Positions 51,385-56,922 of a DNA stretch of 56,922 bases are shown one piece after another. Every line of letters starts with the position of its first letter. Position 1 is the stretch's first letter. Position numbers and translations under genes: made by a program. Source of the stretch: Candidatus Saccharimonadota bacterium (GTDB lineage: Bacteria; Patescibacteriota; Saccharimonadia; Saccharimonadales; Saccharimonadaceae). The DNA lies in the NCBI GenBank assembly GCA_017514805.1, contig JAFWIP010000005.1, positions 1-56,922 on the forward strand, written 5' to 3'. The notes under the pieces are model-generated. The model was not told the DNA's origin, ran no database searches, and saw only the letters and a list, made by a program, of their open reading frames with translations.

Positions 51385-51957
51385 TTAAGATTGAGCGACG
51401 TATTTGCGAAACATCCAGCCAATCTTGGCCTTTAGGTAGTCACGGATATCGTCAAGCGATAGCCTGATTTCGCCACGATAATGTTTGCGCACAATCGCGA
51501 TTGCGCCGTTGGTCGTAAAGAGAAGCTCTAACTCAGCAGATTTATCCGTCACGCCATTTTTATGAAGTACTGAAAGGACGCGCTGACTCATGCTGTTCTC
51601 TAGCTGTGTGAGAAAATCGATCGAGGCATCGCTAGCAAGGAGCTCGCGATAAATGCCCTCTTGTTTTTCAAAGAAGTTAAAGACCTCATCGATATACTGC
51701 TCGATCCCCTCGAGCGTGGCGAGATTATCATATTCAGAAAAGAGACGCTTTTCGAGCTCAGCCTGAAGTTCAGCGCCGACCTCGTAGAGATTGTTATAGT
51801 AATTATAGAAAGTCCCTCGAGTAATTTCGGCACGCTCGGCAAGATCGGTAACCGTAATATTACTAAGACTGCCGCGCTCAGCCAAAAGCTCCGCAAAGGC
51901 TTCTTGAATTTTGCGGCGGTTTTTCTCTGTTACGCGGGTATATTTTGACTTTTCCAT
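51385..51957 (-). CDS. TetR-family transcription regulator
   Basis: A 190-residue regulator. The N-terminal helix-turn-helix reads AFAELLAERGSLSNITVTDL with EITRGTFYNYYNN, a TetR DNA-binding domain; the C-terminal two-thirds is the helical ligand-binding part (TetR_C type). The start is MEKSKYTRV at 51957, since TGG-CATAAT is exactly six bases before it (leaderless) and TTGACT lies 17 bases further. An operator-like palindrome (51998-52013) lies just upstream, between this gene and the divergent MMPL transporter, so it very likely represses itself and the transporter. Confidence 0.9.
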   Translation of the reverse strand: MEKSKYTRVTEKNRRKIQEAFAELLAERGSLSNITVTDLAERAEITRGTFYNYYNNLYEVGAELQAELEKRLFSEYDNLATLEGIEQYIDEVFNFFEKQEGIYRELLASDASIDFLTQLENSMSQRVLSVLHKNGVTDKSAELELLFTTNGAIAIVRKHYRGEIRLSLDDIRDYLKAKIGWMFRKYVAQS

Positions 51958-51963
51958 GTCTCT

Positions 51964-51992
51964 ATTATGCCACTTTTTGCACAAACAGTCAA
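51964..51992 (-). promoter_or_regulatory. Promoter of the TetR gene, leaderless
   Basis: TTGACT (51987-51992), 17-base spacer, CATAAT (51964-51969) preceded by TGG, then six bases to the ATG. Confidence 0.75.
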
Positions 51993-51997
51993 TATTT

Positions 51998-52013
51998 TGT
52001 CTAATTTTAGACA
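51998..52013. promoter_or_regulatory. TetR-type operator palindrome
   Basis: TGTCTAATTTTAGACA: 7-bp arms TGTCTAA/TTAGACA with two bases between, centred between the divergent TetR and MMPL promoters. Another partial copy (GACAGAGTCTAAG) overlaps its right side. Confidence 0.65.
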
Positions 52014-52055
52014 GAGTCTAAGGTTTTTGTTCTTTTCTAACAGAGGTGGAGTAGA

Positions 52056-52061
52056 TATAAT
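52056..52061 (+). promoter_or_regulatory. -10 element of the MMPL gene
   Basis: TATAAT with the ATG nine bases later at 52071 (predicted leader three bases). Confidence 0.6.
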
Positions 52062-52070
52062 TAAGTGGTT

Positions 52071-55000
52071 ATGCGAAAGGTCACAGATTTTATCGTTAAT
52101 CACTGTTATATTATCTTTGCCGTCTTTTTGGTGCTAACTGGTATTTGTGGCATTCTCGCAACGAAAGTCCATATTAATAAGGATATTTATTCTTACATGC
52201 CGGCCGATTCCGAAACTGCAAAGGGCCTCGAGATCATGAACGACGAGTTCAATTACAGCGACACGAGTAGCTACGAGATGATGCTGACCGATGTACCGGA
52301 CGAAAAGAAGCTCGAAATTAAGAAAGATATCGAGAGTATTGATGGCGTAAGCTATGTCGATTATGACGAAAGTGACAATTATAACCGCGATCAATATACG
52401 CTCTACAAGATTAATATTAATGCAGCGGCAGATTCTGAGACAGCCGATCGCGTCTATCATGCGATTCACAATAAGTACATTGAGGAATACGAAACGGTCG
52501 AGGCTGGCCAGGTGCGCGAATTTAATGGCGACGTCTTAAAAATCGGCGTAGCCCTCATGGCGGTCGGCTTTGCGATGGTAATTCTCATTATTATGAGCAA
52601 GTCGTGGGTGGAGCCTTTTCTATTCCTGTTCGCAATCTTGCTCGCCGTAGTCGTAAATAAAGGCACAAATATTATCTTTCCGAGCGTTTCGCACATTACC
52701 GATTCGATTGCGGCGATTCTTCAAATGGCGTTATCGATGGATTATGCGATTATGCTCTCGACGCGCTATCGTCAAGAAAAGGCAAAAGCTGATTGCCCAG
52801 ATAAGCAAACTGCAATGCGTCGCGCGATGCGTTATTCCTTTGGCGCAATTTCGTCTAGCTCAGTGACGACCGTAGTTGGCTTGCTGGTGCTAATATTTAT
52901 GAGCTTTACGATTGGCCGCGATATGGGTCTCGTGCTCAGTAAAGGTGTAATTCTAAGTTTAGTCTCTATCTTTACTTCCCTGCCAGCATTACTTTTACTC
53001 TTCGATAAGGCGATTGAAAAGACTGCAAAGAAGACCATTAATTTCAAAATGGATTTCTTTGGCAAAGCCGGCTATGTTTTTCGTAAGTTCGCGCTGCCAG
53101 CATTTCTCGTGATTTTTGTCGGCGCCTTCCTGCTCAAGGGCAGCACCGTAATCGATTTTACTTCGTCGCAAAACAATAAAATCAAGGACGTGTTTAACGA
53201 GACAAATCAGATGGCGCTAGTCTACGACGGCAAAATGGACGAAAAAGTAACAGAAATCTGCAAAAAATACGCCGAAAAATCTGAGACGACGCGCGTGCTC
53301 TGCTACGGCAATACAATAAATGAGCCCGAGCATTACGATGAGCTCGTGCCGAAAGTAAATGAGCTCAGCACCGAAAAAGTCGATACAGAAGATTATTTGA
53401 TTCGTGCGCTTTATTATCGCTATTATCGCGATGTCGATGCGCACACGGTCACGCTCAATGAGTTCGTAAAGTTCTTACAAGAAGACATCTTCCCGAGCGA
53501 GCATTTTGCTGACGAGGTGGACGAGGAATTGATCGCGAAAGTAAATCAATTCTCATATTTCGTCGATCCAGTGAAGGTAAACCAGCCACGCACGAAGAGC
53601 GAAATAGCCAGTATTCTTGGCGTAGATTCAGCGAAGCTAGACGATGTATTCGTGTTGTATTTAGCCGAGCAAAATCCAAGCACAAGACTCACGACGAATC
53701 AGTTTGCGCGTTTTGTCGTAAATGAAGTTTTGACCGACGCAAAATATGGCAGCATGGTGACGGCCGCGCAAAAGAGCGATTTGCAGAAGCTACTTATTTT
53801 CAGCGACAGCTCCGTCACAAATACACCAAAAACCGCAGCAGAATTAGCGAAACTATTCGGTATTAGCCAGGAAACAGTTGAGAAAATTCTCACATACTAC
53901 ACCTATACGACGACTTCTACGCCGACGGCTAGCGCAACGATTGAGCAGTTAATCAACTTCGCACTGACGGACGAAAATGTGTTGGCTGAGCTTAGATTAA
54001 ATGCCGAGCAGGCAGCAGCAATTCGCAACCAAATCACGAATGCGAAGGCAAATGTCGAGAATTATTATGCGCAGCTAAATGCTCAACTTGATACCTTGGC
54101 GACCGAACATCCAGAACTCGCCGGCGCGATTGCTGAGCTCCGCGCTCAACTCGCACCAAAAATCGATCAGGCGAAAGCAATGCTCGCAAAGAGCTACACT
54201 TATTCAGATATCGCTTCGGCAGCTGGCGTGATTGACGGCAAGTTTAATGAAGTTATTAATTACTTGAATAACTTCGAAAATTCGGAAATTCTAGACGGAC
54301 TCGAGCCAGCGCAAACCGAAAAGCTTGTAACCTATGCAAAAGAATTGGCTGGCAAAATTTCGACCGTGCGCAATAATATCGACTTAAATAGCAAGCTCGA
54401 TAAGTTGCAGAATTTGTTCCGCATTTACCAGGCAGAAACGACCGCTTCGACGAAGCATGTTTCGGCAAAAACTTTGGTCGATTTCTTGCTCGCACACGCT
54501 GGCGACGAGAAGTTGATGGGTGCGTTGACGCCAGAAATGATTGCGAAGTTACAGCAGGCGCAGTTTATTATGAACAACCAAAATACGCGCTATTCTTATG
54601 GCGAACTTGGCCGCGCATTTAAGCTCGATGCTAGCAAATTGAGACTGGTTTATGCGCTTTACGAATACCGCCATGTGAACACCGAGCCGAAGATTTCGCT
54701 CTGGAATTTGATTACATTTATCGATGAGAAAGTTTTGCCAAATCCAGAATATGCTAGCCGCTTGGGCGAGAGCGAGAAGACGAAGCTATCGACAATTGCG
54801 ACCTTAATGCGCGCCGCAAAGGCTGGTACGCAGTATAATTACGATGCCCTTTATCGTGCGATTTTGCCACTTGCAGGCCAGTTTGATAAGAACAAATTGT
54901 ATCTCGCATATCTCTACCACGGTTCGCTCTATGATTACGACGAAAATTGGACTTTGACACTCGAGGTATTTATCAATTATTTGACCGATACGATTTTGCC

Positions 55001-55766
55001 AGATTCGCGCTTTGCGGCACGCATCGATGACGAGATGCGCCAGAAGGTTTTGGACGGTCGCGACACGATTAATAACGCAAAGGAAATGTTAGTCGGGCCA
55101 AAGCATTATCGTATGCTGATTGAATCTTATTTGCCAGCTGAAGGCGAGGAAACATTTGCCTTTATTCGCGGCCTGAAAGATGAGCTGGGCTCAGGCAATA
55201 AAACCGATTATTTCTTGCTCGGCGATTCAGCAATGGCTTACGAGATGTCACAGACCTTCAGTGGCGAGATGGACTTCATTACGATTATTACAATGCTCGC
55301 AATTTTCGCAGTGGTCGTGTTTACCTTCCGCTCAATCTTCGTATCATTACTACTCGTCTGCGTGATTCAATGTGCGGTCTATATCGTGATGGCTTATTTG
55401 TCACTGACTGGCTCAAGTATCTACTTCATTGCGCTGATTATCGTGCAGGCGATTTTGATGGGCGCGACGATTGACTATGCGATTCTGTTCACTTCCTATT
55501 ATGTCGAGAACCGCAACTACTTCAAACTCGGAGTGAAGGATGCGCTAATTGCGACATACAATAAATCGATTAGCGCGATTCTAACTTCGGCTTCGATTCT
55601 TATTGTCGTGACGGCAGTTGTCGGCAACTTCACCTCGGCGATTGCAGGAAAAATCTGTCAGTCGATTTCGCTTGGCACTTTCTGTGCAACGATCATTATC
55701 TTAGGACTTTTGCCGGCGCTACTTGCGGTGCTCGACCGTTGGATTATCAAGAAATCTAAAGCTTAA
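52071..55766 (+). CDS. MMPL/RND-type exporter with expanded helical-repeat loop
   Basis: A 1231-residue transporter of the MMPL (RND) superfamily. It has one span at the N-terminus, a first outer loop (about 30-160), five spans with QMALSMDYAIMLSTRYRQE (about 230-250), a seventh span near 340, then an unusually long outer domain (about 360-1050) and the last five spans with GATIDYAILFTSYYVENRN. The long domain holds four to six repeats of about 80 residues, each starting YSYGELGRAF-like and ending VLPNPEYASRL-like. MMPL proteins export lipids, siderophores or drugs. Divergent from a TetR gene with a palindrome between. The ORF overlaps the convergent DUF362 gene by 11 bases. Confidence 0.88.
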   Translation: MRKVTDFIVNHCYIIFAVFLVLTGICGILATKVHINKDIYSYMPADSETAKGLEIMNDEFNYSDTSSYEMMLTDVPDEKKLEIKKDIESIDGVSYVDYDESDNYNRDQYTLYKININAAADSETADRVYHAIHNKYIEEYETVEAGQVREFNGDVLKIGVALMAVGFAMVILIIMSKSWVEPFLFLFAILLAVVVNKGTNIIFPSVSHITDSIAAILQMALSMDYAIMLSTRYRQEKAKADCPDKQTAMRRAMRYSFGAISSSSVTTVVGLLVLIFMSFTIGRDMGLVLSKGVILSLVSIFTSLPALLLLFDKAIEKTAKKTINFKMDFFGKAGYVFRKFALPAFLVIFVGAFLLKGSTVIDFTSSQNNKIKDVFNETNQMALVYDGKMDEKVTEICKKYAEKSETTRVLCYGNTINEPEHYDELVPKVNELSTEKVDTEDYLIRALYYRYYRDVDAHTVTLNEFVKFLQEDIFPSEHFADEVDEELIAKVNQFSYFVDPVKVNQPRTKSEIASILGVDSAKLDDVFVLYLAEQNPSTRLTTNQFARFVVNEVLTDAKYGSMVTAAQKSDLQKLLIFSDSSVTNTPKTAAELAKLFGISQETVEKILTYYTYTTTSTPTASATIEQLINFALTDENVLAELRLNAEQAAAIRNQITNAKANVENYYAQLNAQLDTLATEHPELAGAIAELRAQLAPKIDQAKAMLAKSYTYSDIASAAGVIDGKFNEVINYLNNFENSEILDGLEPAQTEKLVTYAKELAGKISTVRNNIDLNSKLDKLQNLFRIYQAETTASTKHVSAKTLVDFLLAHAGDEKLMGALTPEMIAKLQQAQFIMNNQNTRYSYGELGRAFKLDASKLRLVYALYEYRHVNTEPKISLWNLITFIDEKVLPNPEYASRLGESEKTKLSTIATLMRAAKAGTQYNYDALYRAILPLAGQFDKNKLYLAYLYHGSLYDYDENWTLTLEVFINYLTDTILPDSRFAARIDDEMRQKVLDGRDTINNAKEMLVGPKHYRMLIESYLPAEGEETFAFIRGLKDELGSGNKTDYFLLGDSAMAYEMSQTFSGEMDFITIITMLAIFAVVVFTFRSIFVSLLLVCVIQCAVYIVMAYLSLTGSSIYFIALIIVQAILMGATIDYAILFTSYYVENRNYFKLGVKDALIATYNKSISAILTSASILIVVTAVVGNFTSAIAGKICQSISLGTFCATIIILGLLPALLAVLDRWIIKKSKA

Positions 55767-56652
55767 TTAGCTCATACTTGCGAGAGCCGATACCGAGTGC
55801 TTCGGCCGCTTCGATAGTATGCTCGCCATTGAGCGATTTGACACGTTCCATAAAATGATCGCGACCAGGATCTTTACTAGATTTAATAAGGTCTAGGCAG
55901 GCCTGGTCGATTGCAACTGGGTCGGTACTCGCAAGAATGCCAATATCTTTCATACATGGATCTTCGGCGACGCTACAACAGTCGCAGTCAACCGAAAGAT
56001 TAACCATCATATTGATATAGGCGATATTTTTGCCAAACATTTGCGTAACGGTCGAGGCAGCATCCGCCATGCTTTCAAGGAAAGCGTCTTGCCTGGTTTT
56101 GAGAATCCAGCAGAGGCGACGGCCCTTGGTTTTGCCGGCAGAATGAATGCGAGCCTTACCCGCACGAGAAGCGCAGCCAATCGAAAGCTGCTTGAGCGCG
56201 CCGCCGTATCCGCCATTTGGATGGCCTTTGAAATGAGAAAGAACAAGCATCGAATCGTAGTTTTTGATATTTTTGCCGAGGAGATTATATTTGAGCTGAT
56301 TGCCGTTCTTGATTGGGACTTTCAAGTCTGGTCCGGTCGCATCCATCAGGTCAACATCGAAATATTTGTTCCAGCCGTGCTCTTTGATGAGTTTGAGATG
56401 ACTCTCAGTATTGTCGCGCACGCCGGTGCCGCTCGCATCGCCATAGGCAGTATTGCATTCGACGACCGTACCGCCAACTTTCTCGATGATTGGTTTGACG
56501 AATTCTGGTTTGACGTAGTTTTGATTGCCTTTTTCGCCAGAGTGAAGTTTGACAGCAACTTTACCCTTCAGCTCGATATTTAGCGCATCATAAACCTTGA
56601 TGAGCGATTGCGGGCTGATAGTTTTCACGAAATAAACTTTTGACTTTGGCAT
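55756..56652 (-). CDS. DUF362-family protein
   Basis: A 298-residue protein of the DUF362 family: AVKLHSGEKGNQNYVKPEF, VECNTAYG, VLSHFKGHPNGGYGGALKQL, and a Cys cluster DCDCCSVAEDPCM near 225-240, plus DPVAIDQACLDLI. Members carry or neighbour iron-sulfur sites and their role is unknown. The start is MPKSKVYF at 56652 after AAGGAGACCTC. A longer reading to 56859 is the well-known spurious antisense translation of a tRNA gene and is rejected. TATAAT lies about 30 bases upstream. Confidence 0.88.
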   Translation of the reverse strand: MPKSKVYFVKTISPQSLIKVYDALNIELKGKVAVKLHSGEKGNQNYVKPEFVKPIIEKVGGTVVECNTAYGDASGTGVRDNTESHLKLIKEHGWNKYFDVDLMDATGPDLKVPIKNGNQLKYNLLGKNIKNYDSMLVLSHFKGHPNGGYGGALKQLSIGCASRAGKARIHSAGKTKGRRLCWILKTRQDAFLESMADAASTVTQMFGKNIAYINMMVNLSVDCDCCSVAEDPCMKDIGILASTDPVAIDQACLDLIKSSKDPGRDHFMERVKSLNGEHTIEAAEALGIGSRKYELIKL

Positions 56653-56724
56653 GAGGTCTCCTTTTGCTTTATTATATCTGAAAGCGATTTTTCGCGCTAA
56701 GTCTTGTATTTTTTCGCGAAAAGT

Positions 56725-56733
56725 GGTAGAATA
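56725..56733 (+). promoter_or_regulatory. Extended -10 promoter of tRNA-Lys (approximate position)
   Basis: TGGTAGAAT about 45-50 bases upstream of the tRNA, which implies a 5' leader removed by RNase P. A small AGCAC/GTGCT hairpin lies in the leader. Confidence 0.45.
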
Positions 56734-56781
56734 TCTTATGTGAGCACTTTGTGCTGACATTTTTAACATTTTGGTGAGTAT

Positions 56782-56858
56782 GGGCCGGTAGCTCAGCTGG
56801 TTAGAGCACGAGCCTCTTAAGCTTGGTGTCGTGGGTTCGAGTCCCACCCGGCTCACCA
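56782..56858 (+). tRNA. trnK: tRNA-Lys (CTT anticodon)
   Basis: Full cloverleaf: acceptor GGGCCGG/CCGGCTC (one G-U), D arm GCTC/GAGC, anticodon stem CGAGC/GCTTG with loop CTCTTAA (anticodon CTT), T arm GTGGG-TTCGAGT-CCCAC, discriminator A and encoded CCA. After it, AACCTG/CAGGTT near 56867-56886 can form a hairpin; nothing else is seen to the window end. Confidence 0.97.
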
Positions 56859-56922
56859 ACAGGGGAACCTGTGGAAAACTCAGGTTCGAAGATGAAATTA
56901 AATGGTGATTTATATCTGTAAA

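Noticed and set aside
56653-56859. N-terminal extension of the DUF362 ORF (about 69 residues including SRVGLEPTTPS)
   Set aside because: This is the classic false translation of the antisense strand of a tRNA gene. The real start has its own Shine-Dalgarno at 56652.

Overview
This 57 kb window looks like a chromosomal segment of a small-genome bacterium of the Candidate Phyla Radiation, most likely Candidatus Saccharibacteria (TM7). That placement is inference from several signs. Genes are packed tightly and many small membrane or surface proteins have no recognisable family. The energy genes are fermentative only (phosphoketolase, Pta, AckA), and no biosynthetic operons are present. TGA serves as an ordinary stop (for example sbcB), and the Trp tRNA reads only UGG, so the UGA=Gly code of Gracilibacteria and Absconditabacteria is excluded. 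I see no prophage, insertion sequence, integrase or CRISPR array.

Layout. 0-5 kb: the 5' end of a 23S rRNA gene with its own promoter and boxA leader, then a membrane protein, PepN and AckA. 5-9 kb: a small unknown protein, dnaK under two CIRCE operators, a DUF2238-like membrane protein, and a pilin-like secreted protein with a 41-residue membrane peptide. 9-12 kb: a phosphoketolase encoded by two overlapping genes, a freestanding small RNA, and an alpha/beta hydrolase. 12-16 kb: a camelysin/TasA-like surface protein, a DHH phosphoesterase, small proteins and tRNA-Trp. 16-21 kb: a long structured RNA or leader and a heterodimeric ABC exporter. 21-31 kb: glycosyltransferase plus GH57, a large surface protein, Pta, an OatA-like acetyltransferase and exonuclease I. 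31-46 kb: FKBP, PheT/PheS, an aquaporin with a histone-like tail, an M16 peptidase with SecA, HPF with SerS, a WG-repeat protein and bL31. 46-57 kb: QueH, a deoxyribosyltransferase-like protein, a beta-helix surface protein, flavodoxin, TetR with a very large MMPL transporter, a DUF362 protein and tRNA-Lys.

Genes that probably work together: Xfp makes acetyl phosphate, which AckA converts to ATP plus acetate and Pta can exchange with acetyl-CoA. The glycosyltransferase/GH57 pair suggests an alpha-glucan store. The surface set (SipW-type secreted proteins, pilin-like protein, beta-helix protein with a sortase-like tail, O-acetyltransferase, WG-repeat protein) fits a cell living attached to another organism. 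PheST, SerS, HPF, bL31, SecA and DnaK are housekeeping.

The strongest new pattern concerns expression. At least twelve mostly housekeeping genes carry an extended -10 promoter placed exactly six bases before the ATG, so the predicted transcription start is the A of the start codon (leaderless mRNAs). A second group, mostly small unknown, surface or regulated genes, has near-consensus TTGACA/TTGACT-N16-18-TAWAAT promoters, 5' leaders and mostly Shine-Dalgarno sites. I used this rule to correct several starts. Other items worth follow-up are the split phosphoketolase, the orphan small RNA beside it, the structured RNA before the ABC exporter, the aquaporin with an H1-like tail and the repeat-expanded MMPL loop.
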